The notes: generated by a model not told the origin, from the sequence alone. A stretch of DNA of 64,000 nt from DASXHD01 sp038239005 (GCA_038239005.1 JBBSFE010000005.1:62001-126000); one strand, 5' to 3'. Positions 14,965 through 26,125 are shown, counted from the stretch's first letter. Program-made: numbers and translations.

Positions 14965-16503
14965 TTAGGTGGGGCGGGAGAAGGTCAGCTCGAGCGCGGT
15001 GATGAGGCCGTCGAGTGTGGAGGCCGTGGCCGTCGTGTGGACCGTCAAGCCGCGGGCGATCGCGGCTTCTGTCGTGACCGGGCCGATGCTTGCGACGATG
15101 GCACCGCTCTGTTCGATCGCGGAGGCGGCGCTGTCGCCGAGTGCGTCACATAGTCCGTGTACCGTGCTTGCGGACGTCAGGGTGATGGCGTCGAGCTTGC
15201 GGTCGTCGAGCATCGTTCGGATGCGCTTCACGGTTTCGGGAGCGGCGGGATGCGTTTCGTACACTGGGGCGATGTCGACCTCGCATCCGCCTGCGCGGAG
15301 CGCGTCCGGAAGAGCTTCACGCGCTTGTTTGGCGCGCGCGATGAGGACGCGCTCACCGCGCGCCTCGCCGATGCGATCGAGGATCGCTTTCGCCAAACCT
15401 TCGCCGCGGGACTCCTTGGCGACCAAATCCGCGGTGAGGCCGTGCAGGGCGAGAGCGGCCGCCGTGCCCGTACCAATCGCTGCGATTTTGGACCGGCCGA
15501 AAGCGCGTGTATCGAGATTTTGCGAGCGCAGCACCTCGAAGAACGCGCGCACGCCGTTGTCGCTGGTGAACGCTACCCACGCATACGAGCCTCGCGGAGA
15601 CGGTGATGCGAGCTCGCGCGCGGCGCGCATCGCGGGCGCTGGGTCTGCGGGTGGATGAATCTCGATCGTTGGCACGAGCACGGGCTCGGCTCCGCGCTCG
15701 CGAAGCAGCGCTGCGGTCTTGCGGCCTTGTTCGGCCGTGCGCGTCACGAGAATGCGTTTGCCCGAGAGCGGCCGCGTGTCGAACCACCGAAGCGCTTCAC
15801 GCCCGGAAATCGAATCGCCGACGACGAGCAGCACCATGGCGCGGTCTTCCGGTCGCGGTGCGAACTCGTCGAGGTGCTTGCGGATGCCGACGAGCGTATC
15901 GAGCACGACCTTCTGCGACGGCAGCGACACGTTTCGCACGAGAGCCGCAGGTGTCTCTGGTTTGCGGCCGTAATAGGTGAGTGTGTGGGTGATCTCGAGC
16001 ACCTGCTCGACGTCCGTGAGTAGCGCGAGCGTGTCGGTTGCGAGGGAGAGCTTCCGCCAATCATGGAGCTCTTCTGCTTCGTTCACGACGGCGAGCGCCA
16101 CGCTCGGGGTGACGTCGTCGTATCGCGACAACGCGAGCCCGCAATAGGCGGCAGCTGCCGTCGGTGCGATCACGCCGGCAACCACTTCCACCTCGACTTG
16201 CGCTTGCCGCACACCTGCGAGCTCGATCGCGCCGCCGCGAAACGCGAAAGGGTCACCGAAAAATAAACGCGCCACATTCGACCCCGACCGCGCTCGCGTG
16301 ACCAAGTCGGGGATGTTGACCTCGGGTCGCGTATCGCGTGAGACGCGAATGCGAGGAACCTCAGCGCGAGCGATATCGAGGACGTCTTCGTGGACGTCCT
16401 CGTCGTAAATGACCACATCTGCAAGGGAAAGCAGCTCTGCCCCTCGCAGCGTCAAGAGCCTGGGATCCCCCGGACCGGCTCCGATGAACGCGACGCGACC
16501 CAT
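14965..16503 (-). CDS. hemD: Uroporphyrinogen methyltransferase-like/uroporphyrinogen-III synthase fusion
   Basis: A 512-residue fusion. Residues 1-240 have the SAM-methylase fold of CobA/SUMT (FIGAGPGDPRLLTLRGAELL). However, the substrate loop reads RLFFGDPFAFRGGAIE instead of the usual KGGDPFVFGRGGEE type, so methylation may be lost or changed. From about 250, HemD sequence follows (GKRILVTRTAEQGRKTAALL, AAIGTGTAAALALHGL, LTSASTVHGL, IGPVTTEAA), which closes hydroxymethylbilane to uroporphyrinogen III for haem, sirohaem and corrins. No other haem gene is nearby. The HemD assignment is firm and the methylase activity is doubtful. Confidence 0.82.
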   Translation of the reverse strand: MGRVAFIGAGPGDPRLLTLRGAELLSLADVVIYDEDVHEDVLDIARAEVPRIRVSRDTRPEVNIPDLVTRARSGSNVARLFFGDPFAFRGGAIELAGVRQAQVEVEVVAGVIAPTAAAAYCGLALSRYDDVTPSVALAVVNEAEELHDWRKLSLATDTLALLTDVEQVLEITHTLTYYGRKPETPAALVRNVSLPSQKVVLDTLVGIRKHLDEFAPRPEDRAMVLLVVGDSISGREALRWFDTRPLSGKRILVTRTAEQGRKTAALLRERGAEPVLVPTIEIHPPADPAPAMRAARELASPSPRGSYAWVAFTSDNGVRAFFEVLRSQNLDTRAFGRSKIAAIGTGTAAALALHGLTADLVAKESRGEGLAKAILDRIGEARGERVLIARAKQAREALPDALRAGGCEVDIAPVYETHPAAPETVKRIRTMLDDRKLDAITLTSASTVHGLCDALGDSAASAIEQSGAIVASIGPVTTEAAIARGLTVHTTATASTLDGLITALELTFSRPT

Positions 16504-16593
16504 CGATGCGGAGCATATCCCACATCTTTACGACCCCAACCTTAAGCGACCACGCGAAAAGGCCGCTTCTAGGTGTGGAAACGGAGAATGGTC

Positions 16594-17969
<1,376 letters not shown>

Positions 17970-17973
<4 letters not shown>

Positions 17974-19106
17974 ACATGTACCGCACCACACTCGGTACCG
18001 GCGCGGCCAGCATCGTCCTTCTCGGATGGGCTGGGGTCGCACACGCAGAAGGGCCGTTCTTTCACGCCCGCGCAAGCGCGGGTCACGCGCTCACGGAGCC
18101 GCAGGCAACGGAGCTCGGTTGGGGTGGCGGCGGCTCGGTCGTTCTCGATGTTCCGCTCTCCAAGTTTCTCGGCCTCGAGGTTGCGGGTACGGCGCTCGGG
18201 ATGTCGCAAGGTGCGCCTCCGTCGAACCCGGCATTCGCGCAACGCCAAGCGGGCACCGTGTTCGGCGCAACCGCGGGCATTCGTCTTTCGTTTGGCGGCC
18301 TCTGGATCGATGGTGGCGCAGGCATGGCGTACAGCGGAACTGGTGTGCAGCCGATGGTGCAAACGAACCTCGGTTACGACATCCACGTTCGCAACAACTG
18401 GTATGTCGGTCCCTACGTTGGCTACGCGCAAATCGCCGACATGGGCGACGCGCTCCGACCGGGCGACGCGCGCATCATGCTCTTCGGTGTGCAGCTCACG
18501 TTCGGTGCGCCGAGCGACAAGAAGCCGCCGGTGTGGCTCGCGAAGGCGAAGCCGATCGTGCAGCCCGTCATCGAAGCGCCGAAAGCTCCGTCCGATCGCG
18601 ATCGCGACGGCGTCGCCGATGTGGAAGACGCATGCCCCGATGTCGTTGGCATACCGACGCCACTCGAGCCTTCGACCAACGGTTGCCCTCCGACGAACAT
18701 CAAGCTCGCCGGCGACCGCATCGAGCTCCCGGATCGAATCTACTTCGACTTCGACAGCCCGAGCGTGAAAGACAAGAGCCTCCCGCTGCTCAAGCAAATC
18801 GCGGAGTACCTCCAAGCACGCGGCGACATCGAACAAGTCGACGTCGACGGCTACGCCGACCAGATCGGCTCCGCGGAATACAACGTCGAGCTCTCGCGCC
18901 TTCGCGCAGAGAACGTGAAGGCTTGGCTCCTTCGTTACGGTGTTGCGTCGCGATGCGTGACACACGGATTCGGCGAATCGCGTCCGCGCGTGCATGGGCA
19001 CACGGTGACCGAGCTGAAAGAGAATCGTCGCGTCGAGTTTTATGTTCAGCGCAGCGGTGATGCGGCGTTCGTCGAGGAGGAGAAACATGTTTCGATCAAC
19101 CGGTAG
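17970..19106 (+). CDS. OmpA-family outer-membrane barrel protein
   Basis: A 378-residue protein with a Sec signal (cut after AHA, before EGPFF), an N-terminal eight-strand-type barrel to about residue 180, a thrombospondin-3-like calcium segment (DRDRDGVADVEDACPD), and a C-terminal OmpA domain. The OmpA domain has IYFDFDSPSVKD, DVDGYADQIGSAEYNVELSR and ENRRVEFYV. It should span the outer membrane and hold the peptidoglycan. It overlaps the kinase-PilZ gene by four bases and the following lipoprotein gene by 20, forming one operon. Confidence 0.9.
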
Positions 19107-20145
19107 GCTCGCGCTCGTTCCCATGTTGCTCGTCGGCTGCGCCGACGTGAACAACGTCGTCGGTGGCGCATGCGCCGATGGCTACGTCCCGCAAGGAAAC
19201 ACCTGCGTGCCCGCACCCACGGCCATCCACGACGACGGCGGCACGACCACGGACGACGGCTCCACCGATCCGCAAGGCGACGGCGGCATCCCCGGCGATC
19301 GCGACGCCTCAGCGACGCCCGATAGCGGCTCCACCGTGATCTCATCGACCAATCCCGGCTTCACCGATTGTTTCGTGCCCGACATCGCATGCAGCGGCGT
19401 CTGCGTCGACCCGACGAGCGATCCCAACAACTGCGGCTCGTGCGGTCACGTGTGCCCGTCGAACAGCTGCGTCGCATCGAAGTGCGTCGGCTCGGCTCCT
19501 GGGCACGTCGTCGTCATCGGTCACGACTATCAAGTCGCGCCGAGCGCGTCGTCGTCGCAAGCGCGTGTCCTCACGAACGCAACGCTCTTGCCGCTCTCGA
19601 ACCCACTTCGCGTGATGAGCTACGAGCAGTACGCCGACGGCACCGCGGTGAAGAACGCCGAGTCGCTCGTGTCGGCTGAAGCAAAGCTCCTCGGCCGCAC
19701 GGTGTCATTCGCCGCGACGACCTCGAGCAGCACCGTGTCGGGCTCCATCGACGTCAACAACTACGACGTGCTCATCGTGCACGATCAGAAGAACGCGCCG
19801 ACCGGCACACTCGCGACGATCGGATCGTCGTGGGGATCATCGGGCACGCTCGCGACCTTCCTCCACGCCGGCGGCGTCATCGTCGTCCTCACGGGCGGGC
19901 AGGGAACTGCGGAGATGCCGTCACTCGCATCGAACGCGTCGCTCCTCACGGTGAACGCGCAGACGTCGACCACCGGCGCGCTCTCGGTGCTCGCACCCGC
20001 CGACGCGATCGGCGCAGGCGTCATCGGCCCGTACATCCCGAAGGCCAACACGGTCACGCTCGACACGGAAACCAACGGCGGCGACGTCGTCTGGGTCATC
20101 GGTCAAAGCGGCTCGCCTGTCGTCGTTCACAAAGTGATGCCCTGA
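19087..20145 (+). CDS. Secreted lipoprotein with Cys-rich motif
   Basis: A 352-residue lipoprotein (LVPMLLVGCAD; lipobox LVGC) with an Asp/Gly-rich linker. A conserved myxobacterial-style cysteine module follows (CSGVCVDPTSDPNNCGSCGH). The rest, from about residue 140, has an alpha/beta look (PGHVVVIGHDYQVAPS, YDVLIVHDQKNAP, GGVIVVLTGGQG) like proteins with a class-I glutamine-amidotransferase-like or ThuA fold, but no catalytic residues are evident. The start follows GAGGAGGAGAAAC and overlaps the OmpA-type gene. It probably sits at the cell surface or outer membrane. Confidence 0.75.
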   Translation: MFRSTGRLALVPMLLVGCADVNNVVGGACADGYVPQGNTCVPAPTAIHDDGGTTTDDGSTDPQGDGGIPGDRDASATPDSGSTVISSTNPGFTDCFVPDIACSGVCVDPTSDPNNCGSCGHVCPSNSCVASKCVGSAPGHVVVIGHDYQVAPSASSSQARVLTNATLLPLSNPLRVMSYEQYADGTAVKNAESLVSAEAKLLGRTVSFAATTSSSTVSGSIDVNNYDVLIVHDQKNAPTGTLATIGSSWGSSGTLATFLHAGGVIVVLTGGQGTAEMPSLASNASLLTVNAQTSTTGALSVLAPADAIGAGVIGPYIPKANTVTLDTETNGGDVVWVIGQSGSPVVVHKVMP

Positions 20146-20195
20146 GACTGCGTAGGGCGCTATCGCGCGCCGAACCGAGCGACTACGATGGAGCC

Positions 20196-20600
20196 ATGAA
20201 GAAGAAGGTGCTCTCGGTTGCGCTCGCCGCTCTCATCACTGCTGCGTGTGGCTCGAGCACACCCACGCCAGCTTCCTCGAACGCGAGCGGCTCAGCGGGC
20301 GCGAGCGGCACGAGCGGCGTGAGCGCTGGCGGCGCCGCCGAAGCGTCGGGCTCGGTTGGCGGGCCCGCGATGGACGTTTCATGCGCGAGCGACGCCGACT
20401 GCGTCAACTTCAGCGAGGACATCGACGGCCCGCACAAGTGCTGCTCGGGTTGCACCAATCACATCAGCAACCGCACGTGGCACAACCAATTCGAAAGTGC
20501 GTGCAAGGCGAGCCCGCCCAAAGAGTGCCCCCCTCTCGGCTGCGCGATGGCGATCGTTCACCCGGCGTGCGTCGCCAACAAGTGCATCGACAAGAAATGA
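20196..20600 (+). CDS. Small Cys-containing lipoprotein
   Basis: A 134-residue lipoprotein: MKKKVLSVALAALITAACGS gives a clear signal with cysteine 18. A Ser/Gly/Ala-rich linker follows, then a small domain with eight cysteines (including DVSCASDADC, CCSGCTNH, ECPPLGC and ACVANKCIDKK). The cysteine spacing suggests a disulphide-bonded exported module. The family is not recognised. It lies 50 bases after the previous lipoprotein gene and may share its transcript. Its stop is next to the stop of the convergent hydrolase-ligase gene. Confidence 0.75.
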   Translation: MKKKVLSVALAALITAACGSSTPTPASSNASGSAGASGTSGVSAGGAAEASGSVGGPAMDVSCASDADCVNFSEDIDGPHKCCSGCTNHISNRTWHNQFESACKASPPKECPPLGCAMAIVHPACVANKCIDKK

Positions 20601-20601
20601 G

Positions 20602-23298
20602 TCACCGGCGCTTCGAGTCGATGATGCGTGTATCTTGCATTGATCGCGGAAGCCCGGGTTTTAGCGCCCGAAAACCCTCGGTGAGGGGGATCGCGTCGAG
20701 GCGCAAGATGACGCGCGGCTGCACGCGGTCCGCGAGCGTCTCGGCAACGCGCGCGGCATCGACGTTGCCGACGTACGCGACCCACACTTCGCCATCGACC
20801 GCGTACGCGGCGGCGATGTCGACGTCGAGCGCGTCGTAGAGGACGTCTTCGATTTGACGCGTCGACGCGCCGGCAACGAAACCCGAGAGCGCATCGACGA
20901 ACCAATAGACGCCCTCGTCGTCGCGGTAGACGACGTCGTTCGTGAGCGAAGGCTCTTCGCGTGGCTTCATCACGCCGAGGATGCCGACCTCACCGGCCGC
21001 GGCGGTCGTCTTGCGATCATCGAGGCGAACGATGGTGAGCGGATCGCTACCGGGTAAAACGCGGCCGAGCGCGCCGGGTTTTTTCATGTCGACGTTGGCG
21101 AGGATCGCGCGATGGCTCGTGCTCGCATAAAATTCGATCGTCGAGACGCCGAAACGTTCTTCGAGCTTGCGCGCGAGGTCGGCGCGCATGCCGCTGCCGG
21201 CGAAGATGCGAATGCTCGAGCGAGATTTCATCGTGGGCTCGTGCAAGAGCGGGCGCAGCATGTCGCCGGCGTAGAAGACGAGTGTCGTGCCGGTGCGACG
21301 AACCTCGCTGTCGAACCGCGCAGGCTCGAAACGTTCTGCAAGCGCGAGGCGCGCGCCCGACGCGAGAGCGGAGCCCACACTCGCCATGAGCGCCGTGGGA
21401 TGATGAAGAGGGATGCAGCAGTACACCGTGTCGCTCGGTTTGATCGTGCATGCAGCCGCGGCGCCGAGCGCGGAGAGCGCATAACGATGATTGGTGACGG
21501 GCGCCGCGCGGAGCTCGCCCGAGCCGCTCGGACGAAGGAAGATGACGGCGAGATCGCGCGCGCAGCCTGGATTTGGGGCGAAATCGAACGGGAGCGTGAC
21601 CGCAGCGGGGTCGATCGCTTCCATGTCGACGATGCCGCGACCAAAATCACGCGCGCCTTGGCCGAGCACGAGCACATCGCGCGCGAGCGCGGCGTGGCAC
21701 CTTTGGGCGTGATGCGGATCAGACGCCACGTTCGTGATGCGTTCGCGCGACGCAGCGGCGGCGAGCGCGTCGGGCGCGGAATCGGGTGGCGCGATGACCG
21801 AGACGGCGCCGAGTCGTCCGAGCGCGGTTGTCATCGTCAAGAAGCTCGGGCGCGATCCCATCACGACAAGCACGCGATCGCCGGGCCGCACGCCGCACGA
21901 CCAAAGCCCACGCACCACGTTGTCGACGCGCGTGTCGGCGTCGCGATACGAGAACGCGCGACCCTGCCACAAGAAGAACGTGGCGTCGGGTGTCTCGGCG
22001 GCGCGTTCGGCGAGCTCGAGCGCGGGGCTCGTGCGCGTCTCGGGCGTCATGTCTGCGAGCCTTCGGAGGCGCGGCTCTTGGTAGCGCACGCCATCGAGCG
22101 CGTCCGAAGCGGCTTGCGCGAAATCACCAAGGCGGCTCCATGCAGCGCGTGCCGATCGCGTCGCGGCGTCGGTCAAGAGCGCGGTCTCGACGGGCTGTTC
22201 GTCTTCCGGGGCGTCGAGCGCTTCGGGCCGTGGGCCGCGGTTGTCGCGCCAGAGGATCCAGTCGGCGACGGTGGGCCACGTGTGCGCCATCGCGCGACTC
22301 CCGACGACGAGCCCGAAGTGCCCAGCACGCACGGTGACGAGCGACACATCCGACGCGGGCGCCGCAGTCGTGATGGCGCGCACGGTCGGAGGTCGAGCGA
22401 ACTCGTCGGTCGTGCCGAGGAACGCGAGGATTGGTTTGTCGATGTCGGCGAGGGTGACGGTGCGCCCATCGATCACGAATCCCCCTGAAAGCATGCGGTT
22501 GTGAACGATGAAGTCGTCGAGAAACGATCGAAGCGCCGGGCCGGGCCACGCGACGAATCCTTCTCCGCCGAGGAAACGCCGTCGCGACTCACGCCTGACG
22601 AGCGCGCTTCGATCGTGGAGTGATCGAACGAAGTCGATGCGCTGCTTGATTTCTTTGCGACCGCTGACGATCTTGAACGCGGTGCTCGTGAGCACGCTTG
22701 GCAGGCCTTCGATTTGCGCGGCAAACGCCGAGAGCGAAGGCTCGAGCAGCTCGACGAGCGCGCCCGTGACGTCGCGACGAATCGCCGGGAGGCCCCGATG
22801 GAGATCGACGGGGCTGCCGAACGTGACGATGGACGCGATGCCATCACCGCGGCGAAGCGCGGCGGTTTGATACGCGAACATTCCGCCTTGCGAGTAGCCG
22901 CAGAGGTGGACGTCTTTTCCGGTGAGCTCGCGTGCGACGTCGATGCACGCCGACACGGCGCGGATGTGATCGTCGAGCGTGCGCTTCATGCCGCCCTCTT
23001 CGTGCTCGGGCGCGCCGAAGTCGACGACGAAAGGCGAGATGCCTCGCGTCGAGAGCAAGTGCGCAGCGGAGACGTCGGGTGCGATGTCGTAGACCTCGGC
23101 CGTCACCATCAGCGGCGGCACGAGGAGGGCGCACGAATCGCCTTTGGCGTAGCGACGAAGCTTGTGATGTGGTCCCGTGTGCACGACGTCGTAGCTCGCG
23201 CCGTATTTCTCGCCGAGCTGCCCGAACCGAACGAGCTCGAGCGCGTTCCGTGCGCCGGCGCGGGTGCGCTCGAATATTTTCGACCACGGCCCGCTCAT
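20602..23298 (-). CDS. Alpha/beta-hydrolase (PHA-synthase-like)/acyl-CoA ligase fusion
   Basis: An 898-residue two-domain protein. Residues 1-360 are an alpha/beta hydrolase of the PHA-synthase/lipase kind: nucleophile S136 in GYSQGG, an aspartate in GTTDEF and a histidine in AGHFGLVVG. From about 420 an AMP-forming ligase fold follows (WQGRAFSYRDADTRVDNVV, GVRPGDRVLVVMGS, VYRDDEGVYWFVD, final lysine in GFRALK). The phosphate loop is poor: PSGSGELRAAP replaces the usual TSGTTGxPKG. The plan matches the mycobacterial Rv1683 type, tied to neutral-lipid turnover. It overlaps the reductase gene by ATGA. Ligase activity is uncertain. Confidence 0.8.
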   Translation of the reverse strand: MSGPWSKIFERTRAGARNALELVRFGQLGEKYGASYDVVHTGPHHKLRRYAKGDSCALLVPPLMVTAEVYDIAPDVSAAHLLSTRGISPFVVDFGAPEHEEGGMKRTLDDHIRAVSACIDVARELTGKDVHLCGYSQGGMFAYQTAALRRGDGIASIVTFGSPVDLHRGLPAIRRDVTGALVELLEPSLSAFAAQIEGLPSVLTSTAFKIVSGRKEIKQRIDFVRSLHDRSALVRRESRRRFLGGEGFVAWPGPALRSFLDDFIVHNRMLSGGFVIDGRTVTLADIDKPILAFLGTTDEFARPPTVRAITTAAPASDVSLVTVRAGHFGLVVGSRAMAHTWPTVADWILWRDNRGPRPEALDAPEDEQPVETALLTDAATRSARAAWSRLGDFAQAASDALDGVRYQEPRLRRLADMTPETRTSPALELAERAAETPDATFFLWQGRAFSYRDADTRVDNVVRGLWSCGVRPGDRVLVVMGSRPSFLTMTTALGRLGAVSVIAPPDSAPDALAAAASRERITNVASDPHHAQRCHAALARDVLVLGQGARDFGRGIVDMEAIDPAAVTLPFDFAPNPGCARDLAVIFLRPSGSGELRAAPVTNHRYALSALGAAAACTIKPSDTVYCCIPLHHPTALMASVGSALASGARLALAERFEPARFDSEVRRTGTTLVFYAGDMLRPLLHEPTMKSRSSIRIFAGSGMRADLARKLEERFGVSTIEFYASTSHRAILANVDMKKPGALGRVLPGSDPLTIVRLDDRKTTAAAGEVGILGVMKPREEPSLTNDVVYRDDEGVYWFVDALSGFVAGASTRQIEDVLYDALDVDIAAAYAVDGEVWVAYVGNVDAARVAETLADRVQPRVILRLDAIPLTEGFRALKPGLPRSMQDTRIIDSKRR

Positions 23299-24491
23299 GT
23301 AACGTCGAACGAGATGTCGGCGGCGCGCAACCGTTTGGCGAGCGCGTCGCCCATGCACGATGCGGGTGTGAGGACGCCACCTTCGCCTTCGACGTCGCGC
23401 GACAAACACATCGCCGACTCGATGATCATCTTCGCCGCGCCCGTGTAACCGGGGTCGCCTTTGCCGTAGATGCGGCACGATCCGAGGCGATTTCCGGCCG
23501 AATCGTTTCCGTCGACGCGGATTTCGTACGAGCCCTTTTGCCGGAGCTCCTGCGATGGTCCTTCACCGGCGTTCGGCATGAACCGCTTGGCGACACTGCG
23601 CACGGGTCCGAGCGTGAGTGTCCTCCAGCTCGCAGCGATGCCCGCGGAGAACGCTTGCGCGCGCAGGAACCCACGCGCGCCGGGACCGAGCGACATGCGT
23701 TCTTCGTAACGAAAATCGTGGCCGTATGACCAACCGAGGAGCGCATTCGATCGGAGCACGACGCGCGAGTTGATTGGGCCCATGAAAAACGGCGCCGTCC
23801 AGAAGTCGTCTATTTTGCGCGCGCCGCTCGTGTCGCGCGCTTTCGGGTGGTCGGAATCGTCGACGAGCGCGTACGGGTTTGCGAGCATCGCGCGCACACG
23901 CGGATCGCTCCCGGCTTGTTCCATGATCGCGATCATCGATGCCGCCGTGCCACCGCTCATACCGCCACGCGAGCGCACGAGAATGAACGTCGCTTGTGCG
24001 CACTTGACGCGGCTTTGCAGCAAGTAGACGCCGAGGTCGGAGGGAATCGAATCGAACCCGCAGAACGGCACGAGCCGCGCGCCCGATGTCTTGGCGCGAG
24101 CGTGATTGCGATCGATGAGCTCGCGCGCGAAGGGCACCTCGCCGGTGATGTCGCAATAGTCAGTGCCGTGCCGCGCACACGCCGCGGCAACCTCGTGACC
24201 CACGCGCGAGAACGGCCCGGCCATCGCTGCGACGACGCGCGCTTCGGGCACGATCCGATCGAGCGCGGGAACGTCGAACGCATCGGCGATGCGGATGGGC
24301 CACGCGGCGCATCGCGTGTCGATCGCGACGAGCTCTTCGCGGAGGCGCTCGAGCTTTTCTTGGCTGCGGCCACCGAGGGCGATGCGATCGCCGGCGTAAT
24401 GTGCGGCGAGCCACTCGGCCGCGAGGCGACCCGTAAACCCCGTCGCGCCCCAAAGGAGGACTTCGATCGGTCGATCGTCGCGTTTCGGCAT
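23295..24491 (-). CDS. Saccharopine-dehydrogenase-like/trans-acting enoyl-reductase-like oxidoreductase
   Basis: A 398-residue NAD(P)-binding protein. The Rossmann start is IEVLLWGATGFTGRLAAEWL, followed by GGRSQEKLERL. Conserved segments of this family include GPFSRVGHEVAAACARHGTD, CDITGE and FCGFDSIPSDLGVYLL. Mycobacterial relatives act as trans enoyl reductases in polyketide lipid synthesis, and others are unassigned membrane-lipid enzymes. It is coupled by ATGA to the hydrolase-ligase gene, so a joint role in acyl-lipid metabolism is likely. Its ATG is 27 bases from that of the divergent reductase gene, so promoters must overlap. Confidence 0.85.
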   Translation of the reverse strand: MPKRDDRPIEVLLWGATGFTGRLAAEWLAAHYAGDRIALGGRSQEKLERLREELVAIDTRCAAWPIRIADAFDVPALDRIVPEARVVAAMAGPFSRVGHEVAAACARHGTDYCDITGEVPFARELIDRNHARAKTSGARLVPFCGFDSIPSDLGVYLLQSRVKCAQATFILVRSRGGMSGGTAASMIAIMEQAGSDPRVRAMLANPYALVDDSDHPKARDTSGARKIDDFWTAPFFMGPINSRVVLRSNALLGWSYGHDFRYEERMSLGPGARGFLRAQAFSAGIAASWRTLTLGPVRSVAKRFMPNAGEGPSQELRQKGSYEIRVDGNDSAGNRLGSCRIYGKGDPGYTGAAKMIIESAMCLSRDVEGEGGVLTPASCMGDALAKRLRAADISFDVT

Positions 24492-24518
24492 GCGCGGCAG
24501 TATAGGAAAAAGGAATCG

Positions 24519-26114
24519 ATGCAGACGATCTTCGTGCTCTTCGGCAGCGAATCGAACAACGCGGCCGATCTCGCAGACCGAACGGGCGCCGCGCTCGTGA
24601 AAGCGGCGTTCGACGCCCAAGTCGTCGACATTTCCACGTTCGCGCTCTCGCAGCTCGACAGCGCAGAGACCGTGCTCGTCGTTACCAGCACCTACGGCAA
24701 CGGAAACCCGCCATCGAACGCCGAGGCGTTTCACGGCGAGCTGATGTCGCGCACCGATCCGCTGCCGAATTTGCGCTTCGCCGTGTGCGGCCTCGGAGAC
24801 ACCACGTACGACCGCTTTGCGCAGTGCGGAAAAGACTTCGACCAAAAGCTCGGCGAGCTCGGCGCAACGCGCATCGCTCCACGCGTCGATTGCGACGTCG
24901 ATTACGAGGAGCCCTGGCAAGCGTGGCTCGACGGTTTGCTCGCCGAGCTCGAAACGTTCCGAGCCGCATCGCCACGCACCGAGAATACGAGCCAGACGAT
25001 TCCAGCGCCGCCGCCATCGCAGGCGAAGATGCACCCGCCGGGCACTCGAAAAAATCCGCTCCACGCGCGCACGCTGCGATCGCGATCGCTCTGCGGAGAC
25101 ACGTCGACGAAAGAAACCATCCACGTCGAGCTCGCGCTCGATCCCGGGCTTTCATACATCGTGGGTGATTCGCTCGGCGTGTTTTGCGAAAACGATCCCG
25201 CGCTCGTCGCCGACATTTTGAGAGCGCTCGGCGTCACGGGCGAAGAAGAGATCGCGCTGCGCGGCGCCGTTCACGAAGGCGCACACGGCGGCGGCACGAT
25301 GACGCTCCGGCAAGCGCTCGGGGCGCATCTCGACCTCCATCACGTCGATGCGCGCCTCTACGCTGCGTGTGGTTTACCGAAGAGCCCCGACGTTCACGTG
25401 ATCGATCTCGTGCTCGCCAAAACCGAAACGCCGGATGTGCAGGCGTTCGTCGAGTGCCTGCGCCCGCTCGCGCCGCGTCCGTATTCGATTGCATCATCGC
25501 CGCGCGCGCATCCCGGCGAGGCGCACTTCACGGTCGATGTCGTTCGGTACGAAATGCGAAAACGCAAACGCGCGGGCGTCGCTTCATCGATGCTCGCCGA
25601 TCGCGCACCGCCCGGCACCGAGCTGTCCGTCTATTTGCAAAGCGCACCGCACTTCAGGCTTCCGGCACCCGATGTGCCCATCATCATGATCGGCCCCGGC
25701 ACGGGCGTCGCCCCGTTTCGCGCGTTCCTCGAAGAGCGCGACGCGATGGGCGCAAAAGGCAAAAACTGGCTGTTTTTCGGCACCCGCAACGCATGCGATC
25801 TCTTCTACCGCAGCGAGCTCGAAGCCTGGCGCGACCGCGGCCTTCTCACTCGCCTCGACACCGCATTCTCACGTGACCAAACCGAGCGCATCTACGTGCA
25901 ACACCGCATGCGCGAAAACGGCGCCGAGCTCTACGCGTGGATCGAGTCGGGCGCGACGATCTACGTCTGCGGCGACGCTCAAAAAATGTCCCCTGACGTG
26001 CAAAGCGCGATCATCGACATCATCGCCCAATCCGCCGCCATCGATCGCGAGCATGCCCTCGCGCGCCTCCGCGAAATGGAATCCACGGGCCGGTATTGCA
26101 AAGACGTTTACTGA
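24519..26114 (+). CDS. CysJ-like diflavin reductase (flavodoxin plus FAD/NADPH domains)
   Basis: A 531-residue protein in the plan of the sulfite-reductase flavoprotein. An FMN flavodoxin domain fills 1-150 (FVLFGSESNNAADLAD, TSTYGNGNPPSNAEAF, GLGDTTYDRFAQCGKDFD). A linker follows, then an FAD domain (RPYSIASSP and GVASSMLAD) and an NADPH domain (MIGPGTGVAPFRAFLEER, NWLFFGTRN, YVCGDAQKM), with the terminal aromatic of GRYCKDVY. Electrons pass NADPH to FAD to FMN to a partner. No hemoprotein (CysI) is next to it, so the partner is unknown. The ATG follows AAAAGGAA. Confidence 0.88.
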   Translation: MQTIFVLFGSESNNAADLADRTGAALVKAAFDAQVVDISTFALSQLDSAETVLVVTSTYGNGNPPSNAEAFHGELMSRTDPLPNLRFAVCGLGDTTYDRFAQCGKDFDQKLGELGATRIAPRVDCDVDYEEPWQAWLDGLLAELETFRAASPRTENTSQTIPAPPPSQAKMHPPGTRKNPLHARTLRSRSLCGDTSTKETIHVELALDPGLSYIVGDSLGVFCENDPALVADILRALGVTGEEEIALRGAVHEGAHGGGTMTLRQALGAHLDLHHVDARLYAACGLPKSPDVHVIDLVLAKTETPDVQAFVECLRPLAPRPYSIASSPRAHPGEAHFTVDVVRYEMRKRKRAGVASSMLADRAPPGTELSVYLQSAPHFRLPAPDVPIIMIGPGTGVAPFRAFLEERDAMGAKGKNWLFFGTRNACDLFYRSELEAWRDRGLLTRLDTAFSRDQTERIYVQHRMRENGAELYAWIESGATIYVCGDAQKMSPDVQSAIIDIIAQSAAIDREHALARLREMESTGRYCKDVY

Positions 26115-26125
26115 CCCTTTGTGGA

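Noticed and set aside
20656..20677. Inverted repeat GGGTTTT/AAAACCC as terminator
   Set aside because: It lies inside the 3' coding end of the hydrolase-ligase gene (near the final conserved Lys) and before its stop, so it is not placed as a terminator for that gene.
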